Source: CAZTWC01 sp964617105 [NCBI: uncultured Myxococcia bacterium]
GTDB taxonomy: Bacteria; CAZTWC01
Direction of reading: 5' to 3'
Assembly (NCBI GenBank): GCA_964617105.1
Contig: CAZTWC010000263.1
Location: forward strand, 1 to 5,313
Length of the DNA: 5,313 bases
Position 1 is the first letter of the stretch. The number at the start of each line of letters is the position of its first letter. Shown one piece after another: positions 1-5,313 of the stretch. The notes under the pieces were generated by a model, which did no database searches, was not told the DNA's origin, and saw only the letters and a list, made by a program, of their open reading frames with translations. The position numbers were made by a program, and so were the translations under genes.

Positions 1-306
1 GATATCGTGGAGCGCCAGTAATAAACGAAAAAATCTTTTGTCTATTAGTCCAGGAAGAGGGGTGTCGTGGTAATAATGCTCAAATTGATTCAGAACTAGC
101 TGAGTATGCTGTTTCAAAGTGTATCCCTGGCATACACCAACATCCTGAGCAAAATAATGGCAGAAGTTTTTTTCCAGTAATTGGATTAACTTTTCTGATT
201 TATATAAAGGATCATTAAAGGTGGTTTCCAATTGGTTACGGTTGAAGGCCAAGTCTATATCCATGGTTTGGGTTTCAATATCTGTGGAGGTTAAATACAA
301 ACTCAT
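1..306 (-). CDS. HD-domain protein (putative metal-dependent phosphohydrolase), N-terminal 102 residues only
   Basis: The frame opens with ATG at 306-304 and stays open to base 1, so the gene is cut by the left edge. Near residues 61-79 it reads GYTLKQHTQLVLNQFEHYY, and it ends FFRLLLALHDI. The spacing of His67 and the His100-Asp101 pair matches the first two metal-binding elements of HD-superfamily phosphohydrolases, where the next residues would normally be GK or GKP. The later His and Asp of the domain lie outside the window. The first 60 residues match nothing I recognise. HD proteins usually hydrolyse phosphoester bonds in nucleotides or similar substrates; the substrate here is unknown. 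The start is supported by the ATGA overlap with the upstream Nif3-family gene and by an AGGA just before the ATG (tight spacing). It is the third gene of a minus-strand operon and probably depends on translational coupling. The HD assignment is fairly sure, the function is not. Confidence 0.72.
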   Translation of the reverse strand, partial: MSLYLTSTDIETQTMDIDLAFNRNQLETTFNDPLYKSEKLIQLLEKNFCHYFAQDVGVCQGYTLKQHTQLVLNQFEHYYHDTPLPGLIDKRFFRLLLALHDI

Positions 307-1058
307 AATCCTGTAGGTAGGTGAAGAAAAACAGTTTCCAATTTGAATCGTTCTTGCAAAAGGCGCCCCAGGGCTTTTACCCCAAAAATTTCGGTGGCAT
401 AATGACCGCAGTAGATAACATTGACTCCCACCTCTGCCCCCAGGGTGGCATAAGAATGGGATGGTTCGCCAGTAAGAAATAGATCCAGGCCCGATAAGGC
501 GGCTTCCTCCACCATTTCAGCGGCTCCGCCAGAAATTATTCCCAGGGTTTTCACCGGTGACGGACCAGAGTGTTCCACCTTTAGAGGTTGGCCGGTTATC
601 TTGCTAATTTCCTTTACAATCTGGGACATAGATAGAGGGTTGGGCAATTGACCCTGGCAGCCAATGGTCTGTCCGTGATATGTGCCGAAATCAATGATTT
701 TTTCCAGATGTAGAAGGTTGGCAATTTGGCGGTTGTTTCCCACTTCCGGATGGGCATCAAGGGGCAAATGGGCGGCGTAAACGGCTATATCGCTATGGAT
801 TAAGGCCTTTACCCTAGAGTACAGATAACTGGTTAAAGAGCGGGTAGGTTGCCAAAACAGGCCGTGATGACAAAGCAGCATATCTCCCCTGGCCTCAATG
901 GCAGCGTTAATGGTGTCCAGGGATGAATCTACCGCCAGGCAGATTCGATTAATCTCTTTATTGCTCCTTTCAACCTGGAGCCCATTGAGAGAGGAGTCCT
1001 TAAAGTAAGATATTCCTAAAAATGTATCTAAAAATTTTACCAGTTCTTTTAGTTTCAT
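303..1058 (-). CDS. Nif3/YbgI-family dinuclear metal-centre protein
   Basis: This 251-residue protein belongs to the Nif3-like family, which forms toroidal hexamers with a two-metal site. The family is often labelled GTP cyclohydrolase 1 type 2 homologue, but its true reaction is poorly established. The metal ligands are all visible: His64-His65 in LLCHHGLFW, Asp101 in LPLDAHPEVGNN, and His219 and Glu223 in GHYATE. The HHG-FW and LPLDAHPE-GNN wording resembles E. coli YbgI (about 247 residues). It lacks the central PII-like insertion of about 100 residues seen in Bacillus YqfO-type members, and it ends in the PTGL tail common in the family. It is probably cytoplasmic. ATG at 1058-1056 lies 7 bases after the VKOR-DsbA stop with no clear Shine-Dalgarno site, which suggests translational coupling. 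Its TGA (305-303) overlaps the next ATG. Family assignment is very secure; cellular role is open. Confidence 0.95.
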   Translation of the reverse strand: MKLKELVKFLDTFLGISYFKDSSLNGLQVERSNKEINRICLAVDSSLDTINAAIEARGDMLLCHHGLFWQPTRSLTSYLYSRVKALIHSDIAVYAAHLPLDAHPEVGNNRQIANLLHLEKIIDFGTYHGQTIGCQGQLPNPLSMSQIVKEISKITGQPLKVEHSGPSPVKTLGIISGGAAEMVEEAALSGLDLFLTGEPSHSYATLGAEVGVNVIYCGHYATEIFGVKALGRLLQERFKLETVFLHLPTGL

Positions 1059-1065
1059 TGGTGTA

Positions 1066-2253
1066 TTACTTATTCAAAATATCATTAAACAAATTTTCCC
1101 ACTCCTGGTTAGGGATATAACCTACCACCTTTTCCTTACCATTGATTATATAGGTGGGAGTCCCTCTTAAATTATGCCGGCGTCCGATCTCTATATCTTG
1201 CACCACTTCATCTTTAATGCTTTTATCCTGCAGGCATTTTTTTAATTTTTCCAGATCCAATCCCGCTTTTTGGGCATAATACAGTAAGTCGTTATTTTCC
1301 AGCCGTTTATTATTGGCAAATATCTCCTTTTCCATTTGCCAATATTTGTTTTGCCGCAGGGCGCAGCGGGCATAGTAGGCCGCCTGGCAAGCATAAGGGT
1401 GAAATGCCTTTTTGATAGTAGGGTTGCAATTGTGGTCCAGAGGATAATCGTAATGCTTAAGCCGAACTTTTCCTGCATATTTTGGCAAAAGTTGCATCAG
1501 TTGGCTGTGAGCCTTAGCGCAAAAGGGACATTGAAAATCGGTAAATTCCTGGATTATTATCGGTGCGGTTTTTTTACCCAGGGCATTACCGTCAACGTAA
1601 AACCCTTTCCAAAAAGATTTTTCAAAAATTGCCTCATTACTGTGGTTTTCAGCGTCAGACAGGATAGGGAAAATAAAAAACTGGGCTATCAAAAACAGGG
1701 TCACCAGGCCCAGAGAAACAGTTGGTTTTATGGAGGTCTGGAAAAAGGAGGTCCCATCCTGAAAACCTCTTGACAATAGTTGCTTAACCTTAAACTTATT
1801 TTTAAACAGGATAGCAATGAAGGTGGAGATATTAACCAGGTGAACGATTCCGCAAACCAGGCAGACTGCTTTTATCTTGGCCAGGGAGATATAGAGTAGA
1901 AGAGCAAAGATAAGAATAGACATGCCGGTCATAACCAGAATCACCGGTTCCCACTCCTTAAAGCGCCAGATTCTAAATGCGGAAAGCAGCATGATTAAAA
2001 GGCCGGCCAGGAAATATTCCATGCCGTAAAGGGAGAGGGGCAAACCCAGGAATTTGGCATAACGGCTGGCGGCAACAGTGGTGCAGTTTATGCTGTTGGT
2101 TACATTGCAAAAACTATCGTAAGCCTGGCCAGAGCATACCATCCAATCCAGGTATTGCAGATAGATACTGGCCGCCAATCCTGTGATAAAGAGAGCCATC
2201 AGAATCAAGGTATAAAGTGGCGCTTTGGGAGGTAGTAATTTCCATAATTTCAT
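1066..2253 (-). CDS. VKOR-DsbA-like fusion, membrane thiol-disulfide oxidoreductase
   Basis: This 395-residue protein joins a vitamin K epoxide reductase (VKOR) domain to a DsbA-like thioredoxin domain. About five membrane segments are visible (roughly 13-34, 74-93, 102-124, 128-150 and 178-198). The VKOR part has the loop cysteine pair Cys49 and Cys57 (CNVTNSINC), the following LGLPLSLYG stretch, and the CLVC active site at 131-134, which would pass electrons to quinone. After the fifth segment comes a thioredoxin-4/DsbA-type domain at about 216-395. It has the QCPFC redox motif (Cys242, Cys245), PLDHNC, a GTPT cis-proline loop (Pro366) and FTDF. By family knowledge the thioredoxin part oxidises secreted proteins and the VKOR part re-oxidises it, like DsbA plus DsbB in one chain. 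Cys276, Cys289 and Cys297 are extra and may form a structural disulfide. ATG at 2253 has only a weak AAAGAG upstream. It is the first gene of the minus-strand operon. Identification is secure. Confidence 0.95.
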   Translation of the reverse strand: MKLWKLLPPKAPLYTLILMALFITGLAASIYLQYLDWMVCSGQAYDSFCNVTNSINCTTVAASRYAKFLGLPLSLYGMEYFLAGLLIMLLSAFRIWRFKEWEPVILVMTGMSILIFALLLYISLAKIKAVCLVCGIVHLVNISTFIAILFKNKFKVKQLLSRGFQDGTSFFQTSIKPTVSLGLVTLFLIAQFFIFPILSDAENHSNEAIFEKSFWKGFYVDGNALGKKTAPIIIQEFTDFQCPFCAKAHSQLMQLLPKYAGKVRLKHYDYPLDHNCNPTIKKAFHPYACQAAYYARCALRQNKYWQMEKEIFANNKRLENNDLLYYAQKAGLDLEKLKKCLQDKSIKDEVVQDIEIGRRHNLRGTPTYIINGKEKVVGYIPNQEWENLFNDILNK

Positions 2254-2294
2254 ATTTGATTTTCTCTTTAATGTTGGTTACTATCCATGAATCT

Positions 2295-2327
2295 TTTATA
2301 ATTACCTTTTTTTAGGCTTATTTTCAA
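2295..2327 (-). promoter_or_regulatory. Weak candidate promoter for the VKOR-DsbA/Nif3/HD operon
   Basis: On the minus strand TTGAAA (2327-2322) is followed by TATAAA (2300-2295). Both hexamers are good, but the 21-base spacer is longer than the usual 16-18, and no hexamer at standard spacing is convincing. A transcript would start around 2288, giving a leader of about 35 bases. The location upstream of the operon is the main argument. A plus-strand TATAAT occupies 2297-2302 over the same bases, so strand and function are uncertain. Confidence 0.28.
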
Positions 2328-2379
2328 CCCTAATTCTATCAGAGGCTTTCGACTTCTACTCTATTGACTGTGCGGGGTG

Positions 2380-2405
2380 GGTCTTTCGAATTGGGTTGAA
2401 AGATC
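2380..2405. repeat. Imperfect inverted repeat over the -35 box, candidate operator
   Basis: GGTCTTTC (2380-2387) and GAAAGATC (2398-2405) are inverted copies with one mismatch in eight, separated by 10 bases. The right arm covers most of the TTGAAA -35 box of the radical SAM promoter. Arm length and centre-to-centre distance would suit a dimeric helix-turn-helix repressor. No regulator gene is present in the window, so the operator role is inference. Confidence 0.35.
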
Positions 2406-2424
2406 AGCCAATAAATGATATAAT
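2396..2424 (+). promoter_or_regulatory. Sigma70-type promoter of the radical SAM/ABC unit
   Basis: TTGAAA (2396-2401) and TATAAT (2419-2424) are separated by exactly 17 bases, with four of six -35 positions and all six -10 positions matching the bacterial housekeeping consensus. Transcription should begin near 2431-2433, leaving a leader of about 35 bases before the ATG at 2467. This is the clearest regulatory element in the window. It probably drives both the radical SAM gene and the ABC transporter. Confidence 0.82.
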
Positions 2425-2452
2425 AACAGGCTATAGAAATAACGTCAGAAAG

Positions 2453-2457
2453 GGTGG
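2453..2457 (+). promoter_or_regulatory. Ribosome binding site of the radical SAM gene
   Basis: GGTGG lies within a G-rich run, nine bases before ATG 2467. It supports that ATG as the start; no competing start with better spacing is seen. Confidence 0.6.
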
Positions 2458-2466
2458 GGATAAGAG

Positions 2467-3537
2467 ATGATCGGCAATTTTCTGCAAAATATACACTTTA
2501 ATGGAAAGAATTACAATGGAAATAATGGCGACAAAGGCAAAATAAGTTATCGATTTGCCGAACAATTAGGCCTGTCTATATATCATCGGGCAGTAAAAAC
2601 CGGTCTTAGTGTTGGGGTAGATGCCCTGGTGCGATTACCTGACGAAGTGTTTTCTAAGTTGTTATATAAACAGTTAAAAAATTTGCGTTATCAGGAAAGT
2701 ACCAAATTTATGATGAAATTGGCCAGGGAACTAAAAAGAAGATATAGCCAGTTTCATCCCAATGTCCGCCGCCGTTTTGTAGAGAATTTATTTGGCAACG
2801 AAATGTTGCTCAGTGATAAGAAACATCAGCGGGTGGCCGATAAACTTGGCGATTGGCCGGTGACTATGGTTGTCAGCCCTACTATGCGCTGCAATCTCAC
2901 CTGCGAAGGTTGTTACTCAGCTCATTATCACCGGAAAGATGGCATGGATACTGAAACGTTTGACCGGGTTCTTACCCAGGCAAAGGAGATGGGCATCTAT
3001 TTTGTGGTTATTTCTGGAGGAGAACCTTTTATCCGCAAAGACCTGCTGGAGATATTCCGCCGCCATCAAGACATGCTTTTTATGACCTATACCAACGGCA
3101 TTATAATACACGACCGGAACCTGGCGCCCAGGTTGGCTGAATTGGGAAATGTGCTTCCTACTATCTCGGTGGAAGGATTTGAAGATGAGACTAATAAGCG
3201 GCGTGGAAAAGGGGTGTATAACAAGGTAATAGGCGCCATGAATCAGTTGCGTGACCACGGAGTTATTTTTGGCTTTTCTGCCACCCCCATGCGGCACAAC
3301 AGCGATCTTTTAGTAACCGATGAGTTTGTGGAGTTCTATGAGAAATTGGGGGCATTTTTTGGCTGGTATTTTTCCTATATGCCAGTGGGTAGAAATCCTG
3401 ATTTGAGTTTAATGCCCACGGTGGAACAGCGGTTGCGCCGCTATTCCCGGATAAGAGAGTTGCGGGAAAAATACCGTGTTGTTATGGCGGATTTTTGGTG
3501 TGACGGTGGTCTCTCTGGAGGCTGTCTTTTCATGTAA
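2467..3537 (+). CDS. Radical SAM enzyme, N-terminal and catalytic part; frame closes early at a frameshift
   Basis: This frame encodes 356 residues. Residues 1-130 are mostly helical, basic and without a recognised motif, as in the long radical SAM proteins of anaerobes that I recall. The SAM core follows: Cys142, Cys146 and Cys149 in RCNLTCEGCYS bind the 4Fe-4S cluster, GGEP (184-187) contacts SAM, and TYTNG, ISVEGF and YMPVGRNPDL continue the barrel. It would reductively cleave SAM to make the 5'-deoxyadenosyl radical; the substrate is unknown. After DFWCDGGLSGGC the frame ends LFM-stop, exactly where the family continues into a second cysteine region. That continuation lies in another frame (3528-3959), so this is a frameshifted gene whose intact length would be about 495-500 residues. 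Cys345 in DFWC sits where I recall asparagine. The truncated protein would keep the SAM cluster but lose the probable auxiliary-cluster ligands, so it is likely inactive unless the shift is a sequence error. Confidence 0.85.
   Translation: MIGNFLQNIHFNGKNYNGNNGDKGKISYRFAEQLGLSIYHRAVKTGLSVGVDALVRLPDEVFSKLLYKQLKNLRYQESTKFMMKLARELKRRYSQFHPNVRRRFVENLFGNEMLLSDKKHQRVADKLGDWPVTMVVSPTMRCNLTCEGCYSAHYHRKDGMDTETFDRVLTQAKEMGIYFVVISGGEPFIRKDLLEIFRRHQDMLFMTYTNGIIIHDRNLAPRLAELGNVLPTISVEGFEDETNKRRGKGVYNKVIGAMNQLRDHGVIFGFSATPMRHNSDLLVTDEFVEFYEKLGAFFGWYFSYMPVGRNPDLSLMPTVEQRLRRYSRIRELREKYRVVMADFWCDGGLSGGCLFM
3520..3537 (+). other. Frameshift or deletion junction in the radical SAM gene
   Basis: The first frame reads Gly-Gly-Cys-Leu-Phe-Met-stop (TAA 3535-3537). 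The frame one base back reads Ser-Phe-His-Val-Asn from 3525, then SQGGVEPCVF. From memory, relatives read about GGC-L/I-A/S-GGRRY-F/L-H-I/V-N here. Restoring those six missing residues and the frame together needs 19 extra bases, a consistent count. A single-base loss would restore the frame but leave the gap. Confidence 0.75.
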
Positions 3538-3959
3538 ATTCCCAGGGCGGTGTAGAACCCTGTGTGTTTCACCAGTTTTGGGTGGATAAGATTCAGGACA
3601 AATCCCTTTTGGAGGCCATAGATTCTCCCTATTTCCGTTTTTTAAGGGAGAAGTTGGCACAGAAAGATAATCCATTGACGCCCTGCCCTATTATAGATCA
3701 TCCTGAGATTCTGCAAGAGGCTTATAAACATTTCCAGCCCAATGCCAGCAATGAGGGGGCGGAAACCATTGTGACAGAACTCTGCCAGGGATTGAATCAC
3801 TACTCCTGCAAAGTAAAAAAGGCTTTTGATCCGATTTGGGAGCAGGAAAAAACCGATAACTACTGGCACTGGCGTCAGAAAATGGGACCAAAAGAGGGGC
3901 TTCACCAGGAAAAAACAGGAAAAATCATCGATTTTCTACGAAGAAAAGCCAATTTCTGA
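3528..3959 (+). pseudogene. Detached C-terminal part of the radical SAM enzyme
   Basis: This frame continues the preceding radical SAM protein. It starts HVNSQGGVEPCVFHQF, then KSLLEAIDSPYF, LTPCPIIDHPE and GAETIVTEL, and ends in a charged tail at TGA 3957-3959. Cys codons at 3561 (EPC) and 3684 (TPC), with the GGC cysteine at 3523, look like ligands of an auxiliary iron-sulfur cluster in the C-terminal domain, as in SPASM-like enzymes. It has no SAM-binding motif and cannot act alone. The first possible initiation codon is GTG 3564, about 12 bases after a GGGCGG stretch, so a separate peptide of 131 residues is conceivable, but GTG there is plainly the family's Val after EPC. I therefore treat this as a broken half of one gene. 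The tail after IWEQE, about 38 residues, is rich in Lys, Glu and Trp and is not recognised. Confidence 0.78.
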
Positions 3960-3990
3960 TCGATTGCGACTTTACCCTAAAAAAATAGAT

Positions 3991-4004
3991 ACCTGGCTAC
4001 AGGT
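3991..4004 (+). promoter_or_regulatory. Small hairpin beside the ABC gene ribosome site
   Basis: ACCTG (3991-3995) pairs perfectly with CAGGT (4000-4004) around a GCTA loop. Its right arm overlaps the AGGTTAGG (4001-4008) that serves as Shine-Dalgarno sequence six bases before GTG 4015. It could modestly lower initiation. Five pairs may also arise by chance. There is no U-tract, so it is not a terminator. Confidence 0.25.
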
Positions 4005-4014
4005 TAGGTTCTAA

Positions 4015-5313
4015 GTGAATAAAGTAAATACTAAATATCAAATTCTTCTGCCCTATTTAATCAAGTATTTCCCCAGTTTTTCAATAGGATTAGTATTTCT
4101 GCTGCTTACCAATGCTATTGGTCTATATATCCCCAGTCAACTGGAAAAGGCGGTTGACTTAATTTCACAATCTAAAGATTCGGTAATCTCACCAATAGAG
4201 GGGGTTTTGCTGAATATTCTGTTGGCTGCCATTATATTGGCCCTGGTCAGGACCTTATCCCGATTGTTTATCTTTTACGCGGCCCGCAATATTGAATACG
4301 ACTTGCGCCGGGATCTCTTTTCTCACCTGCTGGAAGTAGATATGAAGTTTCATCATCAAAAAGGGGTGGGTGATATGATGAGCCGGTTTACTAATGACCT
4401 GGGTCAAGTGAGGCTCCTTTTGGGGCCTGGACTGCTGAATATGATCAATTCCGGAGTGGTTTTTTTAGGGGCGTTATCACTAATGTTCTGGCAGTCACCC
4501 CGTCTGTTAGCCTATTCGCTTTTACCCTATTTACCGGCTATTATTCTCATTCGCTGGGTCTCGCTGCAACTCTACCGGCGCAACCTGGCGGTGGTAACTT
4601 TTTTAGGAAAGATGAATGACTTTTTGCAACAAGTTTTAACCAGTTTGTTTGTTGTTCACAGTTATGTCCGTGAACCCAATTTTTACAGACAGTTTAACCA
4701 ATTATCCTTTGAACTGTTCCATAAAAATATGGCTCTGGCCAGGCTCCGACTTTTTTTCTTTCCATTAATGGTTTCAGTAACCGGCTTTGGGATGGCCATG
4801 ATCCTATGGAAGGGCGGGGCTTTGGTTGCCAACGGAGAAATGAGCATGGGCGGATATGTTCGCTTTACCTCCTATTACGCTATGCTAGCCTGGCCTACAG
4901 TGGCCTTTGGCTGGGTGTTGTCAATATGGCAGCGTGGTTTGGCTGGACTTAGTCGCCTTAATGAGGTTTTTAAAGTCCCTTCTGAAGAGAGATTCAATAT
5001 CAATAACAGTCAATTCAAAACTGCTCAGAAAACCGATTTGACTACAGGTTTATCAGCACCTTCTTCACTGGAAAATGTGGATATTGCTCTCCAGGATCTA
5101 AAACTTTTTAGTTATAGCAAACCAATAAACGCCACTATTCAATCCGGTAAAACAGTAGTTATTGTGGGCCCCACCGGCGGAGGCAAGACCTGGCTGCTGG
5201 AGAGCATTATGCTTTTGACTCCCTATCATTCCGGTCAGATAAAAATAAACAGCAGAGATTGTTCCCAAATGTCGCCCAAAGCGGTGAGGGATTTTTTTGC
5301 TTATGTACCTCAG
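4015..5313 (+). CDS. MdlA/MdlB (YheI)-type ABC exporter half-transporter, C-terminus cut by the window
   Basis: The first 433 residues are present. An in-frame TAA (4012-4014) directly precedes GTG 4015, and the next in-frame ATG is far inside the membrane domain, so GTG is the start, with AGGTTAGG six bases upstream. Residues 1-310 form a type-1 exporter membrane domain with six probable helices. Typical exporter wording is seen at YDLRRDLFSHLLEVDM, GDMMSRFTNDLGQVR, SYVRE and LAWPTVAFGWVLSIWQRGL. A linker rich in Asn, Gln, Ser and Thr (about 325-355) leads to the nucleotide-binding domain: Walker A GPTGGGKT (385-392, Lys391), then YVPQ with the Q-loop Gln433 as the last residue. Signature, Walker B and switch His lie outside. 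Such proteins export lipids, drugs or peptides as dimers, often with a partner half encoded next door. The segment before Walker A is shorter than usual, and TWL replaces the common STL. It probably shares the radical SAM promoter, as no terminator separates them. Confidence 0.92.
   Translation, partial: MNKVNTKYQILLPYLIKYFPSFSIGLVFLLLTNAIGLYIPSQLEKAVDLISQSKDSVISPIEGVLLNILLAAIILALVRTLSRLFIFYAARNIEYDLRRDLFSHLLEVDMKFHHQKGVGDMMSRFTNDLGQVRLLLGPGLLNMINSGVVFLGALSLMFWQSPRLLAYSLLPYLPAIILIRWVSLQLYRRNLAVVTFLGKMNDFLQQVLTSLFVVHSYVREPNFYRQFNQLSFELFHKNMALARLRLFFFPLMVSVTGFGMAMILWKGGALVANGEMSMGGYVRFTSYYAMLAWPTVAFGWVLSIWQRGLAGLSRLNEVFKVPSEERFNINNSQFKTAQKTDLTTGLSAPSSLENVDIALQDLKLFSYSKPINATIQSGKTVVIVGPTGGGKTWLLESIMLLTPYHSGQIKINSRDCSQMSPKAVRDFFAYVPQ

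Larger units (their letters stand above)
2254..2466. other. Divergent intergenic regulatory region
   Basis: These 213 bases separate the start codons of the leftward VKOR-DsbA gene and the rightward radical SAM gene, so both promoters should lie here. I see one strong rightward promoter, one inverted repeat over it, and a weak leftward candidate (separate entries). The only short open frames have no ribosome site; for example ATG 2271-2273 on the plus strand gives 14 codons. No RNA gene or riboswitch-like fold is recognisable by eye. Confidence 0.8.

Noticed and set aside
1-40. Possible frameshift in the homopolymer (six A, 28-33) of the HD gene
   Set aside because: A careful recount gives an uninterrupted frame through FFRLLLALHDI to base 1, so no frameshift is needed.
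1336-1773. Plus-strand open frame of 145 codons opposite the VKOR-DsbA gene
   Set aside because: The minus-strand frame has complete VKOR and thioredoxin motifs; the plus-strand translation shows no domain and no ribosome site.
2274-2302. Second rightward promoter, TTGGTT with 17-base spacing to TATAAT (2297-2302)
   Set aside because: The -35 box matches only three of six positions, and a much better promoter lies closer to the gene. The TATAAT may be chance in AT-rich DNA.
2917-3297. Minus-strand open frame of 126 codons opposite the radical SAM core
   Set aside because: Antisense to a conserved catalytic core with the CxxxCxxC and GGEP motifs; no recognisable features.
3523-3562. Programmed -1 ribosomal frameshifting joining the two radical SAM halves, with the CAGGG/CCCTG stem (3543-3547 with 3558-3562) as stimulator
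   Set aside because: The zero-frame codons TGT CTT TTC ATG contain no X-XXY-YYZ slippery heptamer, the stem has only five pairs, and the junction also seems to lack conserved residues, which slippage would not explain.
3826-4014. Plus-strand open frame of 62 codons ending right before the exporter GTG, considered as a possible precursor peptide
   Set aside because: It lies almost wholly inside the radical SAM C-terminal frame, has no ribosome site and no leader or core-like composition; it is a shadow frame.
3960-4014. Terminator between the radical SAM and exporter genes
   Set aside because: The only hairpin has five pairs and no following T-run; the A-run at about 3979-3985 precedes it on the plus strand.

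Overview
The window holds two divergently transcribed gene groups from a bacterium. Shine-Dalgarno sites, sigma70-type promoter hexamers and tight gene packing all point that way. Base composition looks moderately AT-rich. A long two-part radical SAM enzyme suggests an anaerobic or facultative lineage. A clostridial/Peptococcaceae-type Firmicute or a deltaproteobacterium-like organism would both fit, and the sequence alone does not decide between them.

Left half, minus strand, read from about 2253 down to base 1: a compact three-gene operon. First comes a membrane protein fusing a VKOR domain to a DsbA-like thioredoxin domain, a self-contained disulfide-forming enzyme. After 7 bases follows a Nif3/YbgI-family dimetal protein. 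Its stop overlaps the start (ATGA) of the third gene, an HD-domain protein that the left edge cuts just after its His-Asp motif.

Middle, 2254-2466: a 213-base divergent intergenic region. It carries a very good rightward promoter (TTGAAA, 17-base spacer, TATAAT). An imperfect inverted repeat overlaps its -35 box and could be an operator. Only a poor leftward promoter candidate is visible.

Right half, plus strand: a radical SAM gene of about 495 codons that is broken by a frameshift near 3523-3535. The SAM-binding core is in the first piece (2467-3537). The cysteine-bearing C-terminal part is in another frame (to 3959). The junction also seems to lack about six residues that I recall from the family, so a deletion of about 19 bases explains it better than a single-base error. 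A half-size ABC exporter of the MdlA/MdlB (YheI) type follows 55 bases later, starts at GTG 4015, and runs off the right edge just at its Q-loop.

How the genes may work together: the left operon couples disulfide formation outside the membrane with two probably cytosolic metal-dependent proteins. No direct biochemical link is evident. The right pair could be a modifying enzyme and an exporter, but no precursor peptide or substrate gene is visible and the enzyme gene is interrupted. I found no RNA genes, insertion sequences, CRISPR arrays or attachment sites.
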